In this document: one piece after another, positions 8,509 through 17,045 of the stretch
How the letters are laid out: each line of letters opens with the position of its first letter
Position numbering within the stretch: position 1 is the first letter of the stretch
NCBI RefSeq assembly: GCF_042643265.1
Contig: NZ_JBHRRZ010000038.1
Span: forward strand, 113,676 to 177,675
DNA length: 64,000 nt
Direction of reading: 5' to 3'
DNA from: Virgibacillus_O sediminis
GTDB lineage: Bacteria > Bacillota > Bacilli > Bacillales > Amphibacillaceae
Program-made: the position numbers and the translations under genes
The notes under the pieces: model-generated
What the model was told of the DNA's origin: nothing
Database searches by the model: none
Seen by the model: only the letters and a program-made list of their open reading frames with translations

Positions 8509-8522
8509 GTAAACGTTTTCTA
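8509..8522. promoter_or_regulatory. Candidate cre site upstream of the aromatic operon
   Basis: TGTAAACGTTTTCT matches the cre consensus in the core and left arm. It sits between the two inverted repeats upstream of the hydrolase gene, consistent with catabolite control of the whole operon. Confidence 0.5.
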
Positions 8523-8525
8523 ATT

Positions 8526-8547
8526 ACTAACTGTAATTTTAGTTAGT
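8526..8547. promoter_or_regulatory. Second inverted repeat upstream of the aromatic operon
   Basis: Arms ACTAACT and AGTTAGT are separated by 8 bases. The right half contains AATTTTAGT, the same word found in the palindrome at 8438-8464, so the two are probably sites for one regulator. The rest of the 8340-8890 gap holds a decayed repeat element and a terminator, and no gene was found in it. Confidence 0.5.
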
Positions 8548-8740
8548 ATTTTGGGAATTGTCAATAACTTTATCGCAATTATATATTTTAATTTAAAAAA
8601 GCTGTGTACCGATTGGTAACTTTCTCGTAGGAGATACAGGAATTGCGCGGAGATGGCGGTGGACATTGCAATCTTCGGCTAGTAATAGAATAAGGATTAA
8701 TCATTATTTCCAACTCAAAGAGTAGTAGTAAAAAATACTA

Positions 8741-8800
8741 GGGGGGATACCCGCTGGGAGAATATGCTTCGTATTTCCGCAGCGGCAATATCCACTAAAC
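8741..8800. repeat. Deleted copy of the GGAAATATGC foldback repeat
   Basis: Only the two outer arms remain (GGGGATACCCGCT...AATATGC and GTATTTCCGCAGCGG...ATCCACTAAA), meeting at a tiny loop. They match the ends of the full-length elements at 23552, 23783, 40088 and 56791, so this is an internally deleted member of that family. Confidence 0.75.
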
Positions 8801-8840
8801 AAGGCTTCTAGCAGGCAACATTTCGTCCCAGCTTCAAATA

Positions 8841-8876
8841 AAAATAGCTGCTGGGAATGCTCCCAACAGCTATTTT
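8841..8876 (-). terminator. Rho-independent terminator of the FAH-family gene
   Basis: On the minus strand AAAATAGCTG-T-TGGGA, loop GCAT, TCCCA-G-CAGCTATTTT then TTATTTG: a 15-bp stem just after the FAH-family stop codon. Confidence 0.85.
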
Positions 8877-8890
8877 CCATTGCTATTCTG

Positions 8891-9754
8891 TTATGATTGC
8901 AAGACATTTTTCAATTGCCCCAGCCCTTCTATCTCCACCACAACCTCATCGCCGGCACGCAGCCAATTTCTCCTCTCCTCTTCATACCCAAGGATTACCC
9001 CCTCAGGCGTCCCTGTTAAAATAACATCACCTGGTTCAAGGGTCATATGACGAGAAATGAAGCTGACAATTTCCTCACAGTTGAAGATCATATCACTTGT
9101 ATTGGACTGCTGGCGGACTTCGCCATTCACTTTACAGCTTATATCCAATGCATTCGCATCCTGTATCTCATCATGCGTGACAAGATACGGGCCCAAAGGG
9201 CAGAAGCCATCCAGATTCTTGCCGAGCAGCCATTGATTGGTGAGAAACTGCAAATCTCTTGCGGATAAATCATTCGCCGCACTATAACCAAAAATATAGT
9301 CCTTTGCTTCTTCTGTGGCCACATTCTTTGCTTTCTTACCGATCACTAATGCCAGTTCGGCTTCATAATCAATTTCCCTGGCATGGGCCGGAATAGTGAT
9401 GGCCTCTCCCGTCCCGGCCAAGGTATTATGATATTTATTGAACAGCACTGGCAATTTCGGTGCAGCCATGCCGGACTCCTCTGCATGCTTTTGATAATTC
9501 AGCCCGACACAGATTATTTTTCCAGGCTTGTCTACACAAGGACCCATCGTTATTGAAGACTCGTCCAGATAGGCAGGGCTACTGTTCTCTTTTTCCTCAA
9601 TAAATCCTGTTAATTCCATCCAATTCGCTTCATTGGAATGCAGTTGGACCAACTCATTGATATTAGAAACGACCCCTGAAATATCCAATAAGCCATTGAC
9701 GGTTTTTACCCCTGGTTTAAGGGTGCTGCCCTCATAATATGTAAAGAACTTCAA
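8891..9754 (-). CDS. Fumarylacetoacetate hydrolase (FAH) family protein
   Basis: 287 residues from a TTG chosen because AGAAGGTG lies 6 bases ahead; an in-frame GTG at 9763 sits on that site, and a further upstream start at 9817 has no family likeness. The FAH C-terminal domain (about 75-280) shows GLNYQKHAEESG near 94, the metal ligands in REIDYEAELALVIGKKAKNV near 127-146 and the TGTPEGV block near 252. Members hydrolyse or decarboxylate beta-diketo or 2-hydroxydiene acids with Mg2+; the HpaG and YcgM/FAHD1 branches are the closest guesses. It is not contiguous with the meta-cleavage operon (its own terminator at 8841), but may serve it. Exact reaction unknown. Confidence 0.85.
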   Translation of the reverse strand: MKFFTYYEGSTLKPGVKTVNGLLDISGVVSNINELVQLHSNEANWMELTGFIEEKENSSPAYLDESSITMGPCVDKPGKIICVGLNYQKHAEESGMAAPKLPVLFNKYHNTLAGTGEAITIPAHAREIDYEAELALVIGKKAKNVATEEAKDYIFGYSAANDLSARDLQFLTNQWLLGKNLDGFCPLGPYLVTHDEIQDANALDISCKVNGEVRQQSNTSDMIFNCEEIVSFISRHMTLEPGDVILTGTPEGVILGYEEERRNWLRAGDEVVVEIEGLGQLKNVLQS

Positions 9755-9999
9755 ATCTATCACCTTCTCTTTCGTCAAAATACCGAACCTATGGAGAATA
9801 GCCTGCCATTGCCACACCCTCCATAGGTCTGGCTCTTTTAAATCTGGTTTTAGTGATAAATCTTTAGGGGCTTTTCCCCTTACCGAGCAAATTATCTTCG
9901 TACTCTCCTATGATCGCATGCGAGCATCTTCATCAGGTGTGTTAATGGCGATATTTAATTATACCACCAATTCGAATTATTTACCGAATAATCTGTTTA

Positions 10000-10911
10000 C
10001 TATTTTTCTATTTGCGGTAAGACGGTCTTTGAAATTCGTTCATCTAAATTTTCGTATTCATAGTAGTGGATCGTTTCATAAAGTTCCTCGCGTGTCTGCA
10101 TGTCATCCAACATCTCCTTCTGGCTGCCAGTGGTAAAGATTTCTTTAAACACTTTTTCATATGCTTTGGCGGCAACTCTTAGCGATGTAACTGGATAGAT
10201 CACCATCTGATAGCCGAATCTCTCAAACTCCTCTGCCGTATAATAAGGGGTACGGCCGAATTCCGTCATATTGGCGAGCAGCGGAACATCCACCAGCCGG
10301 CTCATTTCCTCGAAATCTTCTTGCTTTGAAAAGGCCTCGGTAAAGATAGCGTCTGCGCCAGCTTCCACGTATGTGTGAATTCGTTTGATTGTCTCCTCTT
10401 TTCCCTCAACAGACAATGCATCCGTCCTAGCCACTATTACCATTGTAGGGGCGATTTCCTTGATGATTTTAATCTTCTGAGCCATTTCTTCCGGGCTGAT
10501 CAATTTTTTGCCGTTAAGATGGCCGCATTTCTTCGGAAGATCCTGGTCTTCGATCTGCACAGCTGCAACTCGGGCTTCCATCATTTCCTTGACGGTTCTT
10601 GCTACATTCAACACCCCGCCATAACCTGTATCTATATCCACAAGCAGCGGCAGATTTGCTGCCCGTACAATCTCACGGGCTCTGTCAGCAACCTCATCGG
10701 AATAAATGATTCCCAAGTCCGGCATGCCACGGCTCGCTGTATAGGCTGCACCGGAGAGATATAGGGCTTCGAACCCTACCTTTCTTGCCACTAGGGCGGC
10801 CATGCCATCATGTGCTCCAGGGATTTTCATGATGGAGGGAGCTTTCATCAGTCTAATAAACTGCTTTGCCAATTCTTCTTGACTCGATTCGTTTGTTACC
10901 ATCCACGACAT
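10000..10911 (-). CDS. Isocitrate lyase/PEP mutase superfamily protein, methylisocitrate lyase-like
   Basis: 303 residues from an ATG with AAAGGAGG 8 bases upstream; the longer frame to 10989 is unlikely. The TIM-barrel family signature is clear: DIDTGYGG near 82 for Mg2+ binding, KKCGH near 122 with the catalytic cysteine, IVARTDA near 156 and TEFGRTPYY near 210. This matches PrpB, which cleaves 2-methylisocitrate into pyruvate and succinate, but 2,3-dimethylmalate lyase, oxaloacetate hydrolase-type and carboxyvinyl-phosphonate mutase relatives share it. No prpC or prpD is nearby, so it may act on another 2-methylated hydroxy acid. A palindrome-rich upstream region and a GntR gene just upstream suggest local control. 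Confidence 0.8.
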   Translation of the reverse strand: MSWMVTNESSQEELAKQFIRLMKAPSIMKIPGAHDGMAALVARKVGFEALYLSGAAYTASRGMPDLGIIYSDEVADRAREIVRAANLPLLVDIDTGYGGVLNVARTVKEMMEARVAAVQIEDQDLPKKCGHLNGKKLISPEEMAQKIKIIKEIAPTMVIVARTDALSVEGKEETIKRIHTYVEAGADAIFTEAFSKQEDFEEMSRLVDVPLLANMTEFGRTPYYTAEEFERFGYQMVIYPVTSLRVAAKAYEKVFKEIFTTGSQKEMLDDMQTREELYETIHYYEYENLDERISKTVLPQIEK

Positions 10912-10966
10912 CTTTTTTTCCTCCTTTAACAGGCCTTCTATTTCCGACCAGCTCATTAAGTATAAT

Positions 10967-10990
10967 TGTATACATATTATGTATATCATA
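10967..10990. promoter_or_regulatory. GntR-type operator candidate (TGTATACA and ATGTATAT) ahead of the lyase
   Basis: TGTATACA followed by a second, related half (ATGTATATCA) lies 56 bases upstream of the lyase start. FadR/FCD regulators often bind such TNGTNNNACNA-like palindromes, and a GntR gene is directly upstream. Sequence match only. Confidence 0.45.
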
Positions 10991-10991
10991 A

Positions 10992-11005
10992 TGCAAACGT
11001 TTTAA
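10992..11005. promoter_or_regulatory. Candidate cre site upstream of the lyase
   Basis: TGCAAACGTTTTAA fits the first ten positions of the cre consensus and lacks the final CA. Adjacent to the GntR-like palindromes. Confidence 0.35.
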
Positions 11006-11013
11006 CGTTGTCA

Positions 11014-11034
11014 ATAGAATATTCTGTATTCTAT
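11014..11034. promoter_or_regulatory. 8-bp inverted repeat, candidate GntR operator
   Basis: ATAGAATA and TATTCTAT are perfect inverted arms separated by 5 bases, between the lyase and GntR genes. This spacing suits a winged-helix dimer. Regulator assignment is inference. Confidence 0.45.
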
Positions 11035-11047
11035 CGACATTTCAATT

Positions 11048-11185
11048 GAGATTGGGACAAAAGTGTTTTATCCAATAATAAATCCGAACTTAACTATAAA
11101 GTTTTGATTAGGGGATATAAACCGCTCTGGAAATTTAGATTATTGTTCGCCTTTAGAGTTCAACGATTAGATATGTCTCAACCTC
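11048..11185. repeat. MITE-like intergenic element, copy 1
   Basis: 138 bp bounded by imperfect terminal inverted repeats GAGATTGGGACA and TGTCTCAACCTC (10 of 12 match when inverted). Internal words such as CCGCTCTGGAAAT and TGTTCGCCTTT recur in the same order in the element at 33125-33266. It carries no open frame of note. Confidence 0.6.
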
Positions 11186-11193
11186 TTTCAACT

Positions 11194-11226
11194 AAAAAAA
11201 TCAGCCTACCCTAAAGTAAGCTGATT
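11194..11226 (-). terminator. Terminator of the GntR gene at 11228
   Basis: On the minus strand a GCAATCAGCTTAC/GTAGGCTGATT stem (with G-U pairs) is followed by T7. It starts inside the last codons of the GntR gene. Confidence 0.75.
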
Positions 11227-11227
11227 G

Positions 11228-11911
11228 CTAGTGATTTTCTTGATCTGAAATATGCTCCTCGATGGAGTGGATGGCCGCCTTCAGACTTTTATCTATATGC
11301 TCTTTCATCAGCTCCTCCGCCCTGTCCGCATTGCGAGAAGCAACAGCTTCATACATCTCCCTATGCTCCTTAGCGGCCTCCCTGCTACGGTTCCGGTCAT
11401 TGGCTGGTCCAAGCCTGCGGTATCTAGAGATATGGTCGTTGATCTGATTCAGCATTTTGACGGCTGTTCTATTTTTGCTTATTTCATATAGATGATTATG
11501 GAATTGGCTTCCAAATGACACGACATCTTTCCATCGGTCGGCCTCCGAGGCTTCGGTGATCAACTGTGTATACCGTTCTAATGCCTCTAAATCTTCCTGT
11601 CCCGCTTTTAAAGTTGACTCCCTAATGATCAGACCTTCCAGGAGGCTTCTGACGGTAAATAGCTCCTTTACTTCTACTATAGAAACGGGAGCCACCTTCA
11701 ACCTCCCATTGGGAAGCCTGATAATCAATTCCTCAATTTCAAGCCTTTGCAAAGCTTCCCTGATCGGCGTCCTGCTTATGTCCAGTTCAGAAGCAAGGCT
11801 CCCCTCGTTAATTGCCTGTTCAGGCTCAAGGGTACCTTCAATGATTTGTTTCTTTATCTCAGAATATACAAAGTCCTTCGTAGAAAGTCTTCTATTCATG
11901 AATGGAGCCAT
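11228..11911 (-). CDS. GntR-family regulator, FCD subfamily
   Basis: 227 residues: winged helix (NEGSLASELDISRTPIREALQRLEIEELI, about residues 40-68) and an FCD effector domain with HNHLYEISKNRT near 145 and HIDKSLKAAI near 205 carrying metal-site histidines. ATG with GGAG 10 bases upstream; a second in-frame ATG lies 12 bases in. It is upstream of the methylisocitrate lyase-like gene and downstream of the TSUP exporter on the same strand, and most likely controls one of these. Its own terminator separates it from the lyase gene. Confidence 0.9.
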   Translation of the reverse strand: MAPFMNRRLSTKDFVYSEIKKQIIEGTLEPEQAINEGSLASELDISRTPIREALQRLEIEELIIRLPNGRLKVAPVSIVEVKELFTVRSLLEGLIIRESTLKAGQEDLEALERYTQLITEASEADRWKDVVSFGSQFHNHLYEISKNRTAVKMLNQINDHISRYRRLGPANDRNRSREAAKEHREMYEAVASRNADRAEELMKEHIDKSLKAAIHSIEEHISDQENH

Positions 11912-12002
11912 ATCTATAAATCTCCTTTTTCAATTGGTTCAACATGACATTATAATTTGGGAACATGGTCATTATGTATCAGACCTGACAACCTGCCCTA
12001 TT

Positions 12003-12746
12003 CTAGAACAGCAGATTTATTCCTCCTAAAGCAGCCAGCCCCAAGACCAGCCGGGCGAATACTTGCTGCGGAATCAGCGGAAGAATTCTCACACCGATAA
12101 GGGCGCCAATAATAATGGCAGGAACCATCCATAGGTTGAACGCAAGGGAGGAGCCATTAATCAGTCCAAGCTGGAGATAAAAAGGTACTTTGATAAGGTT
12201 CACCATCAGAAAGAACCAGGCAGCCGTCCCGACAAACTCCTTCTTCGGAAGGCCTTTGACCAGCAGATAGACGGACATCACTCCGCCAGCAGCATTCCCT
12301 ACCATGGTAGTAAACCCGCCAAGTATACCCATCACGGACGTAAACCATAAGGAGGTCGGCAGCATCTCATTGAATCGCTGCCCCAACTTTTCACGCCACA
12401 GATGAAGGGCGATCATTGCTAGAACAATGACACCAATCAATGGTTTAAGCTGTTCACTATTAATGTGCATAAGGACAAAATAGCCGGCCAATATTCCGGC
12501 AAGAACCCAGGGAATGAGCGACACCAGATACTTCCAAACCACATTTCGGCGATAGTAAGCTACTGCAAATAGATCACCGGCCATCAGCATCGGCAGTAGA
12601 ATTCCGACAGATTCCTTGGCCGGAAAAATAAACATCAGAATAGTTACCACCAATATGACCATATTCGGCAGCCCTGATTTGGAAAATCCGATAAAGACCG
12701 CACAAAGGATAACAATCAGCCATTCCCATATAGAAAGTTCAAACAT
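12003..12746 (-). CDS. TSUP (TauE/SafE) family membrane transporter
   Basis: 247 residues; the ATG at 12746 has AGGGGG 6 bases upstream, while the in-frame ATG at 12752 directly abuts that site. About eight hydrophobic helices in two repeats, with the family-typical GFSKSGLPN near residue 18-26 and GGFTTMVGNAAGG near 138-150. TSUP proteins move sulfite, sulfoacetate, glycolate or other small anions, usually outward. It stands between a GntR gene and the RocB-like gene in a catabolic region, so an organic anion is plausible, but the substrate cannot be read from sequence. Confidence 0.85.
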   Translation of the reverse strand: MFELSIWEWLIVILCAVFIGFSKSGLPNMVILVVTILMFIFPAKESVGILLPMLMAGDLFAVAYYRRNVVWKYLVSLIPWVLAGILAGYFVLMHINSEQLKPLIGVIVLAMIALHLWREKLGQRFNEMLPTSLWFTSVMGILGGFTTMVGNAAGGVMSVYLLVKGLPKKEFVGTAAWFFLMVNLIKVPFYLQLGLINGSSLAFNLWMVPAIIIGALIGVRILPLIPQQVFARLVLGLAALGGINLLF

Positions 12747-12870
12747 ACGCATCCCCCTGTGTCTTCTCTCCTACCTATCATACCATATGAATCAACTGAT
12801 TTTTGAGAATAATGGTTAAGGCCCACTCTTTAAGTTCCCAATGACCTGTTCTGCAGCTGCTTAAACGATA

Positions 12871-12907
12871 AAAAAATCGGTTATTTCCTGGGAAATAGCC
12901 GATTTTT
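12871..12907. terminator. Terminator after the RocB-like gene
   Basis: AAAAAATCGGTTATTTC and GAAATAGCCGATTTTT form a long near-perfect stem with A and T runs on either side, just downstream of the minus-strand stop at 12916; it can work in both directions. Confidence 0.85.
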
Positions 12908-12915
12908 GTCTTCTA

Positions 12916-14541
12916 TTATTTTTTCACTGCTATACTTCCTGTCATAATCTGTCGTACTGCCGCTTCCAGCAGATGAGGCAGATGGACGAAGGCACTTTCC
13001 ATATGCAGCCGTTCTGTTCGCTTATGGGCGTCCTTGCCATATGGGCCAATGTTGATTACGGGCCCCTGCAGTTTCAGCATTTCCTCAAATGGAATCGTAT
13101 AGGCATCGCCCCACACAGGTGCATTCTTCTCGAAGCTTTTCCAATCACCATTCTCATCCTGGTAATTCACATAGCTTAGATCGGAAATACCGTTGAAATA
13201 ATGAACCTGATGTACATCCAGCTCCAAGTTTTCCCTGGCAGTTTCCTTCAGCAATTCCACCATTTGTTTCACTGTCGGATGATTAGAGGAGTTCACTGGC
13301 GGATAATATGGAGTTGCATATAGAAGTACGATAGCCGGACCTAGTTCCTGACAATGGAGCATAAGCTTATCGACAATACGGATCGATGTCTCACGGTCAT
13401 CCCAAGCCGGGTTTCCGAGGGCTTCCTTCCTGAACTCGGCAACCTGCTGTCTGCCCAGCTTCTTTTCTGCATATTCAATCAGCTCTTCATAGCCAAGCAC
13501 TTGCACTTCACCGACTGGGTCAACATTCTCGCGTTTGCAGATGGCCTGGTACTTGCGGTTGCACTCTGCAGCGGCTTCCTTTGCTTCACGGCGGAAAAGA
13601 TCCATCACCTCTTGAGCACTTCTTTTCATCAAAAATACATTGTAGAGAATCTGGGCCCTATATGGAGTCTGCGTGGAATACTCCATGGTCATCAGATCTT
13701 TCTGTCTCAGAGAAATCGGCAGTGGAGTCTCTTCCCCGAGATCTGCTTCACGGAAATTTGGATTCCACTCCATCTGCTGGGTTAAAAATGTCGCCATATA
13801 GTTTGCTGTAAGACCGCTAAGTGGATTTCCCACATGTGTTTCTTGCCCGTACAACAAAGCTGCAGGCATGATTTTCCCGATGGAACCGGTATATAGGTAG
13901 TAGTTGTCGTCACCAGGTGCTTGGAAGGTCGGCTCACTGTTGAGGAATAGTCGATATCTAAGACCGTATTGCTCCTTCAGCATGACCAATTGGGGGACGA
14001 CTGCTCTCATTCCGACAGAATCCACTTCTTCATCCGGCACTGTCACCAGCAGAAGATTGATTGGCCAGTCCTCAACGCTTGCCTTTTCTAACAGGGACAT
14101 ATGCAGAGCAAGCCCAGTTTTCATGTCCATCGTACCCCGGCCGAACAAGTAGTCTCCAGACTCCAGGTCGCGGAGCGCTTCCTCCGGCAGTTCATTGCGG
14201 TGGTCCATCAAAGCCTTGGTAAGGGCAGCCGGTTTACATGCAAGTTCTTCCAGATGGCCGTATTCTTCCGTATTTACCGTATCGAAGTGGCTGATCATCA
14301 CAATCGTATCAACCGCTTTGTCATGCTTATATAATGCTGTTACGGCATGCCGCCCATCTCCTGTAGCATGAAGCTGCAGTTGTTCCGGATGCTGCTTGAA
14401 GTAACGGAGGCGGCACAGCTTTGCCTCCAATTTATCAGGAAATGTCCGTTCCCCCTCCGTGAGGCTCCGGCTCTGCCAGCTGACCAGCTCACACAACAGA
14501 TCTTTCAATGCTTCCGGTGTATTCCACATCAATCTATCCAT
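12916..14541 (-). CDS. M20-family metallohydrolase, RocB-like
   Basis: 541 residues, the length of RocB-type M20 proteins and longer than ordinary M20 peptidases. Zinc site residues are visible: the HFDTV motif near residue 85, RGTMDMKTGLA near 134 and PDEEVDSVG near 168. B. subtilis RocB lies in the arginine catabolic regulon and its reaction is not firmly established; by fold it should cleave an amide or peptide bond. Here it is the last gene of a unit with an aminotransferase (14 bases upstream) and a TRAP importer, suggesting hydrolysis of an imported N-acyl or amide compound before transamination. ATG with AGGAGG 6 bases upstream. Confidence 0.88.
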   Translation of the reverse strand: MDRLMWNTPEALKDLLCELVSWQSRSLTEGERTFPDKLEAKLCRLRYFKQHPEQLQLHATGDGRHAVTALYKHDKAVDTIVMISHFDTVNTEEYGHLEELACKPAALTKALMDHRNELPEEALRDLESGDYLFGRGTMDMKTGLALHMSLLEKASVEDWPINLLLVTVPDEEVDSVGMRAVVPQLVMLKEQYGLRYRLFLNSEPTFQAPGDDNYYLYTGSIGKIMPAALLYGQETHVGNPLSGLTANYMATFLTQQMEWNPNFREADLGEETPLPISLRQKDLMTMEYSTQTPYRAQILYNVFLMKRSAQEVMDLFRREAKEAAAECNRKYQAICKRENVDPVGEVQVLGYEELIEYAEKKLGRQQVAEFRKEALGNPAWDDRETSIRIVDKLMLHCQELGPAIVLLYATPYYPPVNSSNHPTVKQMVELLKETARENLELDVHQVHYFNGISDLSYVNYQDENGDWKSFEKNAPVWGDAYTIPFEEMLKLQGPVINIGPYGKDAHKRTERLHMESAFVHLPHLLEAAVRQIMTGSIAVKK

Positions 14542-14555
14542 AAAATACCTCCTCT

Positions 14556-15734
14556 TTAGCTATTGCTGATCGGTGTTCCATTCAAAGATTCGATAAATTT
14601 CTCCAGTCTGTTCATACCTTTCTCCAGAACGGGCATGGAATAAGCATAGGAAATACGGATGAAGCCTTCCCCATATTCTGTAAAGGCACTTCCTGGAACT
14701 GCTGCTACTCCGGCTTCCTTCAACAGTCTGGTACAGAAGTCAAATGATGGAATACCAAACTTGCGGATCGAAGGGAATATATAAAATGCTCCATTCGGCT
14801 TAACAGCATCCAGCCCCATTTCTGACAGACGGCTATACACAAAATCCCGGCGCTTGATATATTCCTGGTTCATTTCAGCAGGCACGTCCCGGCAATTGTC
14901 CAAGGCTTCAATCCCGGCATATTGGCTGGGAAGAGAGGCACAAATGGCGTTATATAAATGAACCTTGAGGACATGCTCCATCCATTGGGACGGGCCTAGG
15001 ATGAACCCAATTCTCCACCCGGTCATTGAGTGGGATTTTGAAAGTCCATGAATAAGAAAGAAGCGGTCCCGGAGCTCTTGATAATTTGCGAAGGACAGAT
15101 GCCTTCCGGAAAATGTATTCTCACTGTAGATCTCATCACTTACGATAAATATTTCATGCCTAGCAAGCACTTCCACCAACCGATCCATCACCTCCGCCGG
15201 GATGGTCACCCCTGTCGGATTGGATGGATAATTGAGCAGGACAGCTTTTGTTTGCGGTGTAATCATTTCTTCCAGCCGCTCCGGGGAAGGAAGAAAATCT
15301 GTGTCGGAAGTGTCCAAGTATACAGCCTTCGCCCCGCAAAGTTCTATATTGGACTCATAAGCCGTATATATGGGGGCGGTGAGAATGACTTCATCCCCCT
15401 CTGATAAAATCGTGCGAAAGACAGAATCCAGCCCTTCACTGGCTCCATTGGTAATGATGATCTCCGTATCCGGGTCATAATAGAAGCCATAGGTGTCTTG
15501 AAAAAAGCGGGAGGCGGACTGCCGTAGTTCCAATAGACCGGCATTATGGGAGTAACCTGTCTGATCGGCTTCAATCGCTCTTACCCCAGCTTGCTTAACG
15601 GAAACAGGTGTCGGGAAATCCGGCTGCCCGATCGTCAGGTTTACCGCATCCGGATAATCCACCAACTGATTGGAAAACTGCCTGATCCCGGGGACAACCA
15701 GTTTTGTTGCATATTGATTTATCGAAATTGCCAT
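14556..15734 (-). CDS. PLP-dependent aminotransferase, class I/II (PatA-like)
   Basis: 392 residues. The PLP lysine is Lys233 in HGLSKSHSMTGWR; NYPSNPTG near 168-175 and SDEIYSE near 199-205 are the other cofactor motifs. Closest recognised type is B. subtilis aminotransferase A (PatA), which takes lysine, acetyl-diaminopimelate or similar. It lies between the TRAP permease and the RocB-like hydrolase on the same strand, 27 bases after dctM, so it probably transaminates the amino acid released by the hydrolase. The substrate is an inference from context. Confidence 0.88.
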   Translation of the reverse strand: MAISINQYATKLVVPGIRQFSNQLVDYPDAVNLTIGQPDFPTPVSVKQAGVRAIEADQTGYSHNAGLLELRQSASRFFQDTYGFYYDPDTEIIITNGASEGLDSVFRTILSEGDEVILTAPIYTAYESNIELCGAKAVYLDTSDTDFLPSPERLEEMITPQTKAVLLNYPSNPTGVTIPAEVMDRLVEVLARHEIFIVSDEIYSENTFSGRHLSFANYQELRDRFFLIHGLSKSHSMTGWRIGFILGPSQWMEHVLKVHLYNAICASLPSQYAGIEALDNCRDVPAEMNQEYIKRRDFVYSRLSEMGLDAVKPNGAFYIFPSIRKFGIPSFDFCTRLLKEAGVAAVPGSAFTEYGEGFIRISYAYSMPVLEKGMNRLEKFIESLNGTPISNS

Positions 15735-15761
15735 ATGTTTCCACTTCCTTTGATCAAAAGA

Positions 15762-17045
15762 TTATTCCGATTGTTCCGGAAGCCATAAGGAGAGCTCTGG
15801 GATGTATGAAATCACCAAGAGGCAAATGATCATCGAGATGATGAATGGAATGACTGCCGTTACAATTTTTTCAAACTTCACTTTGCCCACCGTGGAAGCC
15901 ACGAACAGATTGACACCAAGCGGTGGGGTTACGAATCCTATAGCAAGGTTGGCCACAAGGATAACACCAAAATGGACGGGGTCTACTCCGAGTGCAGTTA
16001 CGACAGGGAGCAATACCGGTGTCAGAATGACCACGGCGGAGATGGTGTCAATGAACATACCGGTAATCAAAAGTAAGACATTGATCACAAGCAGAATCAA
16101 AATAGGGCTGGTGGACAGATCCGTCAGAAAAGCTGATATCTGAGAAGGTATTTGCTCCAATGTCATGAAATAGGCGAAGGATACCGACAACCCGATAATA
16201 ATCATGGTAGTGGCATTGATGACGATCGTTTCCCGAAACGCCTCATAGATGTTCTGCCAGTTCAGTTCTTTATAGACAAATGTCCCGATAATCAGGGCAT
16301 AGACAACGGAGACTACCGCTGCTTCCGTCGGGGAGAAAACCCCGCCATAAATGCCCCCGAGAATAATCACCGGAATCAGCAGTGCCCACTTTGCATCATT
16401 CAACGCTTTGAATACGTCCTTGAAGGTAGCACCTTCCCCTTCCTGTGGCTTATAGTCGTTTCTTTTGGCAATTATGTATGCGGTAAGCATCAAACCTGAA
16501 GTAATGATGATACCCGGAAAAATACCTGCCAGGAACATATCCCCGACAGAAACACTGGCAGTGACCCCATAGATGACAAAAGGAATACTCGGCGGGATAA
16601 TGACACCGATCGAACCTGCTGCTGCCGGTACTGCTGCAGCAAATCCACTGCCATAATTCCTGGCAATCATTGCCGGAATCATAAAACCGCCGATTGCGGC
16701 TACTGTTGCCGGGCCGGAACCGGATATAGCCGCAAAGAACATACAGGCAACAATGGTCACCATCGATAAACCGCCGGTCATCCAGCCAACCATGGCAGTG
16801 GCGAGGTCCAATAGCCGCTTGGATACGCCTCCTTTCCCCATAAGTACCCCGGCAAGCATGAAGAAGGGAATGGCCAATAATGGAAAGGAATCAAGTGAGG
16901 TGAACGCCTTTTGAACAATAATATCCAAGGGCAGTGTGGATCCGAAGTAGATGGCCACTAACGCGGAAACGCCTAAGGAAAACGCGATGGGCACTCCGAT
17001 CAGCAGACAGATGAATAATGTCCCGAACAACAGTCCTACACTCAT
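15762..17045 (-). CDS. dctM: TRAP transporter large permease (DctM)
   Basis: 427 residues, about 12 membrane helices; family blocks are LLAIPFFMLAGVLMGKGG near 55, SGSGPATVAAIGG near 108 and GGIYGGVFSPTEAAVV near 225. It forms the sodium-driven translocation channel for organic acids. Its ATG overlaps the stop of the small permease gene by 4 bases (ATGA), so the two are translationally coupled. Confidence 0.95.
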   Translation of the reverse strand: MSVGLLFGTLFICLLIGVPIAFSLGVSALVAIYFGSTLPLDIIVQKAFTSLDSFPLLAIPFFMLAGVLMGKGGVSKRLLDLATAMVGWMTGGLSMVTIVACMFFAAISGSGPATVAAIGGFMIPAMIARNYGSGFAAAVPAAAGSIGVIIPPSIPFVIYGVTASVSVGDMFLAGIFPGIIITSGLMLTAYIIAKRNDYKPQEGEGATFKDVFKALNDAKWALLIPVIILGGIYGGVFSPTEAAVVSVVYALIIGTFVYKELNWQNIYEAFRETIVINATTMIIIGLSVSFAYFMTLEQIPSQISAFLTDLSTSPILILLVINVLLLITGMFIDTISAVVILTPVLLPVVTALGVDPVHFGVILVANLAIGFVTPPLGVNLFVASTVGKVKFEKIVTAVIPFIISMIICLLVISYIPELSLWLPEQSE

